Assembly: GCF_008704655.1 (NCBI RefSeq)
Contig: NZ_CP023688.1
Coordinates: 4,650,001 to 4,714,000 of the forward strand
Length of the DNA stretch: 64,000 bases
From: Streptomyces rimosus
Lineage (GTDB): Bacteria > Actinomycetota > Actinomycetes > Streptomycetales > Streptomycetaceae
Reading direction: 5' to 3'
In this document: positions 17,930 through 25,485 of the stretch, one piece after another
Position numbering within the stretch: the first letter of the stretch is position 1
Layout: each line of letters opens with the position of its first letter
Notes under the pieces: model-generated
What the model saw: the letters and a program-made list of their open reading frames with translations, nothing else
What the model was told of the DNA's origin: nothing
The model's database searches: none
Position numbers and translations under genes: made by a program

Positions 17930-19741
17930 GTGAACATCACGGGGAAAGCACAGGTGGCGGCCCGGGGCGCGGCGGTCCGGGCCGCGGGCGGGCGGGCGTG
18001 GCGGCGCCTGGTCCGCAGGGAGCAGTGGCCGCCGTACCGCGTCTTCGGCGAACTGCTGCTGGCCCTGCTGCTCGGGCTGATCGCCCTCGGCTCGGAGGAG
18101 ATCGCCGGCAGCGGCGAGGCCCGTACGTGGCTGGTGACCGTGGCGGTGATGGTGCTCGCGCCGCTGCGCCGCGCGCTGCCCGGTGCGGTGCTGATCCTCG
18201 CGGCGTCGCTGAGCTGGCTGTTCGTGGGGATATCGGCGCTGCTGATCGTGGCGGGCTGGTCGGCCGGGCGGCGGATCGCGGGCAGTGCGCGGGCGCTGGT
18301 GGTGTTCGCGGTGGCGCTCGTGATGAGCATGGCGGTGCCCGTGGTGCAGGACTTGCCGCGGGTGTCGCCGGAGAAGCTGATGGTGCTGGCGGTGTCCTTC
18401 CTGGCGATAGTCGCGATGCCCGGCATAGCGAGTCGGTACTGGTCCCAGCACCGCACTCTGGTGGACACGCTGCACGCCCAGCGCACGCAACTCCTGCGGG
18501 AGAACGCGATGATCGCCCGCCAGACGCAGCTGCGGGAGCGGCAGCGCATCGCGCAGGACATGCACGACAGCCTGGGCCATCAGCTCACCCTGATCGCCGT
18601 GCACACGGGCGCGCTGGAGGTGGACTCCGCGCTCAACGCGCAGCAGCGGGAGGCGGTCGGTGTGCTGCGCGGGGCATCGGTGGCGGCGATGCGGGAGCTG
18701 CGCGAGGTGGTCGGCCTGCTCCGGGACGAGACGGAGGACGCGGCGGTGCCTCCGGCGATCGGTGCCGGTACGGCTCCGGATGCGGGGCAGCGCGGGGTGG
18801 CCCAGGTGGACGGGCTGGTCGAGGCGTCCCGTGGCGCGGGCGCGCGAATATCCGTCTCCCGTTCCGGGGAGCCGCTCGCGCTGGCGCCGGCCGTCGACCG
18901 GGCCGCGTACCGCATCGTGCAGGAGGGGCTGACGAACGCGCACAAGCACGCCGCGGGTGCGCCGGTGACGGTGGCGCTGCGGTACGAACCGGATTCGCTG
19001 CTGGTCGAGGTGGTCAACGGGCCGGTGCCGCCGGGGTCGGCCGCCGGTCCCGAGGTCAGTGGCGGGCAGGGGCTGACGGGCTTGCGGGAGCGGGCCCGGC
19101 TGGTCGGCGGCATGGTGCACAGCGGTCCGCTGCCGGACGGCGGTTTCCGGCTCGCCGGGGTGCTGCCGTACGGGCCGGTGACGGTGGCGGCGACCGCCGC
19201 GGAGCCGGTGCTGCCGCCGGCCGCGATGGAACCGGCCTGGGCGACCGGGCCGGGCGACGGATCCGCGGACCCGGCCCGCGGACGGCCCGCCGTGCGTGTC
19301 GGCAAGGGCGGTCAGCCGGTCATCGACTGGTCCCGGGTGTACGCGGCTCCGGATGCGGCGATGTTCCGCGGGGAGGCTCGGCACCGTGGATTCGCCGTCG
19401 GGTGTGGCCTGGCGGCGGGTGTGGTCGTGGTCCTGGGGGTGCTGGCGGCGTGGGGGATGGTGGAGCTGTTCAAGGCGATGGAGGACGGTTCGGTCTCGCC
19501 GGACACGTACGAGCAGCTGCGGGTCGGCCAGGCGGAGGCCGAGGTGCGCGAGCAGCTGCCGCCGGGGTCGTTCGTGAACAGCGATCTGAACTCCCAGGGC
19601 CCCGCGAAGCCGGCGGGCGCGAGCTGCGAGACCTTCGCGTCCACGGAGACGTCGGGGGACTGGGACGAGGAGAAGGCGTTCCGGTTCTGTTTCAAGGACG
19701 GGAAGCTGGTGGAGAAGCGGACCTTCATGGGGAGGGCCTGA
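17930..19741 (+). CDS. Sensor histidine kinase (HisKA_3, NarL-type partner) with an additional C-terminal membrane-anchored domain
   Basis: Several transmembrane helices occupy about 35-160, then the dimerisation/phosphoacceptor domain with H212 in QDMHDSLGHQ and the ATPase domain (NAHKHA at about 337, GQGLTGLRERARLVGG at about 378-393). Unusually, the 603-residue protein continues. After a Pro/Ala linker there is another hydrophobic helix at about 485-512, then 90 residues containing YEQLRVGQAEAEVREQLP and two cysteines, resembling a small BamE/SmpA-like domain. With an odd helix added, this tail should face outside. The GTG at 17930 has a TACGCT hexamer 6 nt upstream, which suggests leaderless translation. 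The response regulator follows. Confidence 0.88.
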   Translation: MNITGKAQVAARGAAVRAAGGRAWRRLVRREQWPPYRVFGELLLALLLGLIALGSEEIAGSGEARTWLVTVAVMVLAPLRRALPGAVLILAASLSWLFVGISALLIVAGWSAGRRIAGSARALVVFAVALVMSMAVPVVQDLPRVSPEKLMVLAVSFLAIVAMPGIASRYWSQHRTLVDTLHAQRTQLLRENAMIARQTQLRERQRIAQDMHDSLGHQLTLIAVHTGALEVDSALNAQQREAVGVLRGASVAAMRELREVVGLLRDETEDAAVPPAIGAGTAPDAGQRGVAQVDGLVEASRGAGARISVSRSGEPLALAPAVDRAAYRIVQEGLTNAHKHAAGAPVTVALRYEPDSLLVEVVNGPVPPGSAAGPEVSGGQGLTGLRERARLVGGMVHSGPLPDGGFRLAGVLPYGPVTVAATAAEPVLPPAAMEPAWATGPGDGSADPARGRPAVRVGKGGQPVIDWSRVYAAPDAAMFRGEARHRGFAVGCGLAAGVVVVLGVLAAWGMVELFKAMEDGSVSPDTYEQLRVGQAEAEVREQLPPGSFVNSDLNSQGPAKPAGASCETFASTETSGDWDEEKAFRFCFKDGKLVEKRTFMGRA

Positions 19742-19826
19742 GAGCGGCCGGACGGACCGGCGCGGGAATGGGGGGATGATGGCGCTGTCCGTGGGAGAGA
19801 CCGACCGAGCCGGTGCGGGAGTACGA

Positions 19827-20513
19827 GTGATCAGGGTGATCGTCGCCGACGACGAGCCGCTCATCCGGGCCGGTATCCGGATGATCCTCACCTCGGCCGG
19901 GGACATCTCGGTGGTGGCGGAGGCGGGCAACGGCAGGGAGGCGGTCGAGGCCGCGCGCGTCCACGGTGCGGATGTGGTGCTGCTGGACATCCAGATGCCG
20001 GTGATGGACGGGCTGACGGCGCTGGCCGAACTGCGCCGCGCGGCGCCGTCCGTACCGGCCCTGATCCTGACGACGTTCGGCGAGCGGGAGAACGTCCTGC
20101 GCGCGATGGGCGAGGGCAGCGCGGGCTTCCTGCTGAAGGACTCCGCGCCGGACGAGCTGATCCGCGCGGTGCGCGCCGCGGCCGACGGCCATGCCTATAT
20201 GTCACCGGTGGCGACGCGGCATGTGGCCGATTCGCTGGTGGCACGCGCCGGCGATGTCGGCGGAGAGAGCGCGGCGACCCGTACGGCACGGCGAGCCCAG
20301 GAGGCCGCACAGCGGCTCTCGGTCCTGACGGAACGGGAGATGGAGGTGCTGTCCCTGCTCGGTGAGGGGCTGTCGAACGCCGACGCGGGCGAGCGCATCC
20401 ACATGAGCGAGGCGACGGTGAAGACGTACGTCAGCCGCATTCTGGCCAAGCTGGGCTGCGAGAACAGGGTCCAGGCGGCGCTGTTGGCCCGGGACGCGGG
20501 GTTGGGGGGCTAG
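19827..20513 (+). CDS. NarL/FixJ (LuxR-type) response regulator
   Basis: Cognate partner of the preceding kinase, 228 residues. The receiver domain has the acidic pair in VIVADDE, the phosphoacceptor D54 in LLDIQMP and the conserved Lys in FLLKDSAP. The LuxR helix-turn-helix (LTEREMEVLSLLGEGLSNAD, then EATVKTYVSRILAKLGCENR) closes the protein. The GTG at 19827 has GGGAG five nt upstream and gives the family-typical IRVIVADDE start. An in-frame ATG at 19776 would add 17 poorly conserved residues. The regulon is unknown, although the kinase gene and its own promoter are likely targets. Confidence 0.92.
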   Translation: MIRVIVADDEPLIRAGIRMILTSAGDISVVAEAGNGREAVEAARVHGADVVLLDIQMPVMDGLTALAELRRAAPSVPALILTTFGERENVLRAMGEGSAGFLLKDSAPDELIRAVRAAADGHAYMSPVATRHVADSLVARAGDVGGESAATRTARRAQEAAQRLSVLTEREMEVLSLLGEGLSNADAGERIHMSEATVKTYVSRILAKLGCENRVQAALLARDAGLGG

Positions 20514-20604
20514 GCGGCGGCCCTTCGGCCGTACGGCTGACGACCGGACCGGCGCCGGGTACCGCGCGCTTGGACGTCGGATGGCCCGGGGCGGTACGCC
20601 CGAT

Positions 20605-20630
20605 GGCCCGGCCTGTTCTCGGGCCGGGCC
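20605..20630. terminator. Terminator between the response regulator and azoreductase genes
   Basis: GGCCCGGCC at 20605-20613 pairs with GGCCGGGCC at 20622-20630 around an 8-nt loop. The two genes converge here, so it may serve both strands. There is no T-run. Confidence 0.6.
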
Positions 20631-20648
20631 GTGGGTGGTGGGGTGCCG

Positions 20649-21299
20649 TCAGGCGGCGAGGCGTGCGGCGAGGGCCTTGGCTTTCTCGGCGGCTTCCTGG
20701 AGGGACTGGTCGCGGGAGGCTTCGTACAGCGGTATGAGCTCCGACATCGCGGGGTTGCTGGGCGCCATCGTCAGCTCGGGGACGATGAAGTCGACCTCCA
20801 GGCCGAGCATGGTGCCCAGCACGGCCTGCAGGTAGGTCTCGACGTAGTCGAGTCCCTCGCGGGGCGTGCCCGGCTTGTACGAGCCGCCGCGGCTGGCGAC
20901 GACGGTGACCGGCTTGCCCTTGATGGACGACTCCTCACCGGCGGTGCGGCCGATGATGATGATGTGGTCCAGCCATGCCTTGAGCGTGGAGGGGATCGTG
21001 ATGTTGTACATCGGGGCGCCGATGAGGACCGCGTCCGCCTTCTCCAACTCCTCGACCAGCTCAAGACGGCGCGCGAACGCGGTCTGCTGCTCGGGGGTCA
21101 GGGCGTCCGCGTCGGCGAAGGCGGCGGAGAAGCCGGCGGCGTCGAGGTGGGGCAGCGGGTTCGCGGCGAGATCGCGGTAGATGACGGTGCCGCCGGGGTG
21201 CGCCTCCTCCCATGCCTCGCGGAAGGCCGCGGTCACCGCGCGGGAAGCGGATCCATCGGTGGTGAACAGGGAGGAGTCGAGGTGCAGAAGCGTGGCCAT
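20649..21299 (-). CDS. azoR: FMN-dependent NADH:quinone/azo oxidoreductase (AzoR family)
   Basis: A flavodoxin-fold enzyme of 216 residues that reduces quinones and azo bonds by two-electron transfer. It begins MATLLHLDSSLF, where the conserved SS of the phosphate loop follows strand 1, and has the family segments LIGAPMYNITIPSTLKAWLD (FMN contact) and ASRGGSY. The ATG at 21299 has AAGGA upstream. It is divergent from an HxlR regulator, a pairing typical for quinone- or electrophile-induced reductases, so it is probably repressed by that regulator. The extra upstream frame is not conserved. Confidence 0.9.
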   Translation of the reverse strand: MATLLHLDSSLFTTDGSASRAVTAAFREAWEEAHPGGTVIYRDLAANPLPHLDAAGFSAAFADADALTPEQQTAFARRLELVEELEKADAVLIGAPMYNITIPSTLKAWLDHIIIIGRTAGEESSIKGKPVTVVASRGGSYKPGTPREGLDYVETYLQAVLGTMLGLEVDFIVPELTMAPSNPAMSELIPLYEASRDQSLQEAAEKAKALAARLAA

Positions 21300-21369
21300 G
21301 GGGCGGTCCTTCGTTCGCGGCCGATGCGCGGCCTGATGAAGAGTTCCGTGCGTTCCTATGCTTAACACA

Positions 21370-21409
21370 GTAGCTTACTTTTCTGCAGTACCCAACGGTA
21401 AGGCAGTAC
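21370..21409. promoter_or_regulatory. Candidate HxlR operators in the azoR/hxlR divergent promoter
   Basis: GTAGCTTAC at 21370-21378 is an imperfect dyad, and GCAGTAC occurs twice as a direct repeat (21385-21391 and 21403-21409, 18 bp apart). These lie in an unusually AT-rich stretch just before the HxlR gene. HxlR proteins bind such short repeats in their divergent promoters. Exact boundaries are uncertain. Confidence 0.45.
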
Positions 21410-21418
21410 GCTGGTCAC

Positions 21419-21781
21419 ATGACGGATCACGGGGAAGGCACCTGCAGGCAGGTCGACACCGGCATGGCGCGGGTCTTCGGTCTGCTCGGCAAGCGGTGGA
21501 CCGGCCTGATCGTGTCCGTCCTGCTGGAGGGGCCGGTGTTCTTCGCCGAGCTGCGCCGCGCGGTGCCCGGCATCAGCGAGCGCATGCTCTCGGACCGGCT
21601 CACGGAACTGGCCGCGGCCGGTCTGGTCGTACGGGAGGTCGACGGGGGCCCGCCGCTGCGCGTCTCGTACCGGCTGACCGAGGCGGGCCGGGCGCTGGAG
21701 CCCGCGCTCAAGGAACTGGGCCGGTGGGCGGAGACATACCTCGCGGACGGCGGGAAGTGTCCGGCGCGCTTCCGGGAGTGA
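21419..21781 (+). CDS. HxlR family transcriptional regulator
   Basis: A 120-residue winged helix-turn-helix protein: MARVFGLLGKRWTGLIVSVL is the family start helix, ISERMLSDRLTELAAAGLV the recognition region, and VSYRLTEAGRALEPALKEL the C-terminal helix. One cysteine near the N-terminus (C9 of the GTCRQV segment) is at the position used for electrophile or thiol sensing in QorR/YodB-type members. It is divergent from azoR. TACGCT ends 6 nt before the ATG and there is no Shine-Dalgarno, so the transcript is probably leaderless. Confidence 0.9.
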   Translation: MTDHGEGTCRQVDTGMARVFGLLGKRWTGLIVSVLLEGPVFFAELRRAVPGISERMLSDRLTELAAAGLVVREVDGGPPLRVSYRLTEAGRALEPALKELGRWAETYLADGGKCPARFRE

Positions 21782-21869
21782 TCGCGCTTCCGGGGGTGGG
21801 GTGGCGGGGCGTACGGCGCGCGGGAGATGTCGTACGCCCGGCATGTGCGAGGTCCGGTGACGGGCGGCT

Positions 21870-22304
21870 TCAGCCGTGGCGTGCCTGGGCGGCGTTGTAG
21901 CGCAGCAGGTAGGTCGCGAAGCGGTCCAGGTCCTCCTCGTCCCAGTCGGCGAGCCGCTCGTGGAACGCCTGGCGGCGGCTGGCGGTCACGTTCGCCAGCA
22001 CCTGCGCGCCCTTGGCCGTGGGGTGCAGCACCTGGACGCGGTGGTCGTCCGGATCGACGCGGCGCTCGACGAAGCCGAGCTTCTCCAGGGCGGAGATCTG
22101 CCGGCTGACCGTGGACTTGTCCAGGAGGTAGTGCGCGGCGAGGTCGGTCGCGCGGCATCCCTGCTGGTCATCGAGGTGCGCCAGCAGCGTGTACGAGACG
22201 AGCGACAACTCGGGGTGCATGCGGGCGGCGGTGGCGCGAGCCCGGCGGGCGAACGCGGTCATCTCCTGCTGGATGGTCTCGACGGATGCGTCTCTGCGAG
22301 CCAC
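21870..22304 (-). CDS. MarR family transcriptional regulator
   Basis: A 144-residue dimeric repressor type: a helical N-terminus, wHTH at about 47-95 (CRATDLAAHYLLDKSTVSRQ, then LEKLGFVERRVDPDDHR for the wing) and a C-terminal dimerisation helix. The GTG at 22304 has AAAGG at a suitable distance and gives a standard length; the frame continues upstream without conservation. It is divergent from a membrane protein gene. The shared promoter has two copies of a 15-bp dyad, so autoregulation and control of the neighbour are likely. Confidence 0.9.
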   Translation of the reverse strand: MARRDASVETIQQEMTAFARRARATAARMHPELSLVSYTLLAHLDDQQGCRATDLAAHYLLDKSTVSRQISALEKLGFVERRVDPDDHRVQVLHPTAKGAQVLANVTASRRQAFHERLADWDEEDLDRFATYLLRYNAAQARHG

Positions 22305-22326
22305 GTGCTTGCCTTTCGTTGAAGTA

Positions 22327-22367
22327 GTTGTATAGTACAACGTGAAATGAGGGTTGTATAAGCCAAC
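22327..22367. promoter_or_regulatory. Double MarR operator
   Basis: GTTGTATAGTACAAC at 22327-22341 has perfect 6-bp arms and a 3-bp centre. A second copy, GTTGTATAAGCCAAC at 22353-22367, matches 11 of 15 positions. The centres are 26 bp apart. TATAGT within the first copy could also be a -10 element, so binding would block the promoter. Confidence 0.75.
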
Positions 22368-22406
22368 TACTCGAAGCTGAGCGACTAGCTTGAGAAGGCA
22401 CCACGC

Positions 22407-23612
22407 ATGAGTTCGGTCCGACCTCCCGACCACCACCGCCCTGATCACCGAGCCGATCTGCGGCACGTCCTCACCCACCTGATCACCCCACTGCTGATGT
22501 GCATCGGCATGGGCCTGGCCTACCTGGGCGCGTTCGCCCACCCCGAGCCGCACCACCTGCCGGTCGCGGTGGTCGGATCGGGCCCCCAGACGCAGGTGCT
22601 GGCCCAGTCGATGAACGACAAGGCACACGGTGGCCTGGACGTACGTACCGTCGGCAGCCGGGCCGAGGCCGTCGACCAGCTCAAGCACCAGGACATCTTC
22701 GGCGCGTATGTGATGGACACGCGCGCCACCGGCGCCGCGCCGTCCGGCACCGCGGCCAAGGGCGGCGGGAGCAAGCCGGCGCCCGAGCTCGTGGTCGCGA
22801 CGGCCGGATCCGACACCACGGCGTCCGTGGTGCAGAAGATCTTCACGCCCGTCGCGGCCCAGCAGGGCGTGCCGCTCAAGGTCACCGATGTCGCCCCGCC
22901 GGCCGAGGACGACCCGACGGCCCAGGGGCTCTTCTTCCTGATGGTCGCGATCAGCATCGGCTCGTACGCGTCGGTCGCGGTGATCGGCGGAGCCGGTGCC
23001 GTACTGCCGATCCGGATGCGCGCGATGCTGGCGGCCGGCACCTCCTTCGTGGTCAGCATCCTCGGCACGCTGTTCGCGGGGCCGGTCTTCCACCTCGTCG
23101 ACCACGGTCTGTGGGGGCTGTGGAGCATGGCCTGGCTGTACTCGGCGGGCATCCTGCTGATCGGCACCGGGCTGCACACGTTCCTCAAGCGCTGGACCAC
23201 GCTGGGCGTGATGGCGCTGTTCGTGATGCTCAACTTCACCTCGGCGGGCGGCGTCTTCCGCCCCGAGCTGCAGAACGGGTTCTTCGCCTCCCTGCACGCG
23301 TTCTGGAACGGCGCCGGGTTCGTGGAGGGCGTCCGCAGCCATGTCTACTTCGACGGCAACGGGCTGGCCGGGCACGTCTGGACGCTGGTGCTGTGGCTGG
23401 TCGTGGGCTTCGTGATGGTCGGTGTGGCGGCCCTGGCCGAGGCACGCCGACGGCGCGCGGCCGACAACGCGGCCGCGAACGCGACGGCCGTGGCGGCTGC
23501 CGCGGTGGCGGCGACGGTGCCGGAACGCCGCCCGGCGCACGCCGCGACCAGCGCGAACGATAAGAGCGCGGCAGCCGCCGAGGAGGAGATGGAAGAGGCG
23601 GTCGGCGTCTGA
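22407..23612 (+). CDS. Multi-pass membrane protein, YhgE/Pip or ABC-2 permease-like
   Basis: The 401 residues show one helix near the N-terminus (about 27-47), a soluble external domain of about 130 residues (PVAVVGSGPQTQVLAQSMND with a later ATAGSDTTASV), then about five helices (FLMVAISIGSYASVAVIGG onwards) and an Ala/Arg/Glu-rich cytoplasmic tail. This layout is that of the DUF3533/YhgE-like ABC-2 permease group, which has no ATPase of its own. No ABC ATPase gene is adjacent. The ATG has GAGAAGG upstream. MarR control suggests a role in drug or stress tolerance, but the substrate is unknown. Confidence 0.75.
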   Translation: MSSVRPPDHHRPDHRADLRHVLTHLITPLLMCIGMGLAYLGAFAHPEPHHLPVAVVGSGPQTQVLAQSMNDKAHGGLDVRTVGSRAEAVDQLKHQDIFGAYVMDTRATGAAPSGTAAKGGGSKPAPELVVATAGSDTTASVVQKIFTPVAAQQGVPLKVTDVAPPAEDDPTAQGLFFLMVAISIGSYASVAVIGGAGAVLPIRMRAMLAAGTSFVVSILGTLFAGPVFHLVDHGLWGLWSMAWLYSAGILLIGTGLHTFLKRWTTLGVMALFVMLNFTSAGGVFRPELQNGFFASLHAFWNGAGFVEGVRSHVYFDGNGLAGHVWTLVLWLVVGFVMVGVAALAEARRRRAADNAAANATAVAAAAVAATVPERRPAHAATSANDKSAAAAEEEMEEAVGV

Positions 23613-23664
23613 GCCGACGGCGTACGGGACGGGCCCCGGCTTTCCACAGGCCCGTCACGGAGAG

Positions 23665-23673
23665 TTATCCACA
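23665..23673 (+). promoter_or_regulatory. DnaA box (TTATCCACA)
   Basis: A consensus box followed by GG, giving the extended TTRTCCACAGG seen elsewhere in this window. It overlaps the start of a terminator hairpin. A degenerate copy (CTTTCCACA) lies 26 bp upstream. It is in the intergenic space before the DUF2252 gene. Confidence 0.65.
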
Positions 23674-23698
23674 GGCCCTGCCGCGAGGCGGGGCCTGT
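23671..23698 (+). terminator. Terminator after the MarR-controlled membrane protein
   Basis: ACAGGCCCTGCC at 23671-23682 pairs with GGCGGGGCCTGT at 23687-23698 (one T-G wobble) around a GCGA tetraloop. The stem is very stable and sits 58 nt after the stop codon. Confidence 0.75.
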
Positions 23699-23834
23699 CT
23701 GTACCGTCGTGGACACGCGGCGGAGACAGCGCCCCGGCGACCGGAAGGCCGAAGGGATTCTGTCGGCGTTCCGAAGCGGCCGGACGACCGAGGTCCGGGA
23801 TCGGTGCACGGAACGAAGGGGGAGGTGGCACGCG

Positions 23835-25454
23835 ATGTCGCGGTTGCCGTACGTACCGGGATTCGCCAGGCCGGAGGAGCGGGGGACGTCGCCGAAGACC
23901 GTCGGCAAGGCGCTCCGGGAGCGGACACCACGCTCCGAACAGGGCCGGTTCACGCCCGACGCCGGGCGGCCGGACGCGGTGACGACGGTCGAGGAGTCCA
24001 ACGCCGGCCGCATCCCGGAGCTGGTGCCGATACGGGTCGGGCGCATGGCGGCCAGCCCCTTCGCCTTCCTGCGCGGCTCCGCGGGGCTGATGGCGTACGA
24101 CCTCATGAACAGCCCCGTGACCGGCATCGGCGCGCAAATATGCGGTGACGCGCACGCCGGCAACTTCGGTCTCTACGGCGACGCCCGCGGCAAGCTGGTG
24201 ATGGACCTCAACGACTTCGACGAGACGCTGTACGGGCCCTGGGAGTGGGATCTGAAGCGCCTCGCGGCCTCGCTGGTGCTGGCCGGCCGGGAGGCCGGGG
24301 CCGGTGAGGAGCAGTGCCGGGAAGCGGCCCTGGACGCGGCCGGTGCGTACCGGCGCACGATGCGGTTGCTCGCGGGCATGCCGGCCGCCGACGCCTGGAA
24401 CGCGATAGCCGACGAGCAACTGGTCTCGTACGCCGACGCACATGACCTGCTGGGCACGCTGGAGCGGGTGGTGGCCAAGGCGCGCAAGAACACGAGCGCG
24501 CGCTTCGCGGCGAAGTCGACCGAGCGAATACCCGAGGGCGGCAAGCGTTTCGTGGACGCCCCACCCGTACTGCGCCGCATACCGGACGCGGAGGCCGCCG
24601 CCGTCGCCGCATCGCTCACCGGCTACCTGGACACCTTGCCGGAGGACCGGCTCCCGCTGCTGGCCAGGTACGAGGTGCAGGACGTGGCGTTCCGGGTGGT
24701 GGGCACGGGAAGCGTGGGCCTGCGCTCCTACGTGGTCCTGCTGCTCGACCACCGCGGCGAACCCTTGGTACTCCAGGTGAAGGAGGCACGCAGCTCAGCA
24801 CTGGCACCGTACGTGGAAAAGGCCGGCTTCCCTGTTCCGCCGACGGGCCACGAGGGCCGACGCATCGTCAGCGGCCAGCGACGTATGCAGGTCGTCAGCG
24901 ACAGCTTGCTGGGGTGGACGACGGTTTATGAGCCGGGGGCGGGCGGCGAGGGAGCGGGCGTGAGCGCGGGCGCCGTGGCCGGTGCGGGGGACGCCGAGCG
25001 AGGCGCGGGGGCCGGTGCGCGTGGGGGCGGTAGTGGTGCGCTTGGCACGGTGGCTGGCGTGCGTGGGGCCGGTAGCGGTGCGCGTGATGTGTGGAGGGGT
25101 GGGCTGGGGCTGGGTGAGGGGGAGGGGTGGGCCGGGAGGCGGGGGGAGGGGGCGGGGGCGGGGAGGCCCCACCAAGTGCGGCAGTTTCGGAACCGGAAGG
25201 GCAGCGTGGACCCCGCCGCCCTCCCCGGCGACCAGATCGACGACTACGCCCGTATGACGGGCGCCCTGCTGGCCCGTGCTCATGCGCACAGTGCCGATCC
25301 ACGTGTGGTGGCGGGGTACTGCGGCAAGGGTGACGCGTTGGACGAGGCGCTGGCCGACTTCGCGGTGGCCTACGCGGATCGTACGGAGGCGGATCACGCT
25401 GAGTTGGTCGCGGCGATCCGGAAGGGACGGATAGCCGCGGAGACGGGGGTCTGA
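23835..25454 (+). CDS. DUF2252 family protein with Gly/Ala-rich insertion
   Basis: A 539-residue member of the DUF2252 family, which has a remote protein-kinase/aminoglycoside-kinase-like fold and no proven activity. Conserved elements include MAASPFAFLRGSAGLM, CGDAHAGNFG and MDLNDFDET in the first half, and HQVRQFRNRKGSVD, GALLARAHAHS and CGKGDALDEALADFAVAYAD in the second. Between them, residues about 366-445 are almost only Gly, Ala, Arg, Val and Glu, which interrupts the domain at a point where relatives are expected to be short. GGAGG lies 9 nt before the ATG. The gene stands alone between two terminator-like regions and a leaderless gene. Confidence 0.85.
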   Translation: MSRLPYVPGFARPEERGTSPKTVGKALRERTPRSEQGRFTPDAGRPDAVTTVEESNAGRIPELVPIRVGRMAASPFAFLRGSAGLMAYDLMNSPVTGIGAQICGDAHAGNFGLYGDARGKLVMDLNDFDETLYGPWEWDLKRLAASLVLAGREAGAGEEQCREAALDAAGAYRRTMRLLAGMPAADAWNAIADEQLVSYADAHDLLGTLERVVAKARKNTSARFAAKSTERIPEGGKRFVDAPPVLRRIPDAEAAAVAASLTGYLDTLPEDRLPLLARYEVQDVAFRVVGTGSVGLRSYVVLLLDHRGEPLVLQVKEARSSALAPYVEKAGFPVPPTGHEGRRIVSGQRRMQVVSDSLLGWTTVYEPGAGGEGAGVSAGAVAGAGDAERGAGAGARGGGSGALGTVAGVRGAGSGARDVWRGGLGLGEGEGWAGRRGEGAGAGRPHQVRQFRNRKGSVDPAALPGDQIDDYARMTGALLARAHAHSADPRVVAGYCGKGDALDEALADFAVAYADRTEADHAELVAAIRKGRIAAETGV

Positions 25455-25485
25455 GCGGGGGTGCCCCGGGCCGTAGGGTGGCCGG

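Noticed and set aside
25290..25310. CCACGTGTGG as a second parS
   Set aside because: It shares only the central CACGTG; the flanking T and A runs required for ParB are missing.
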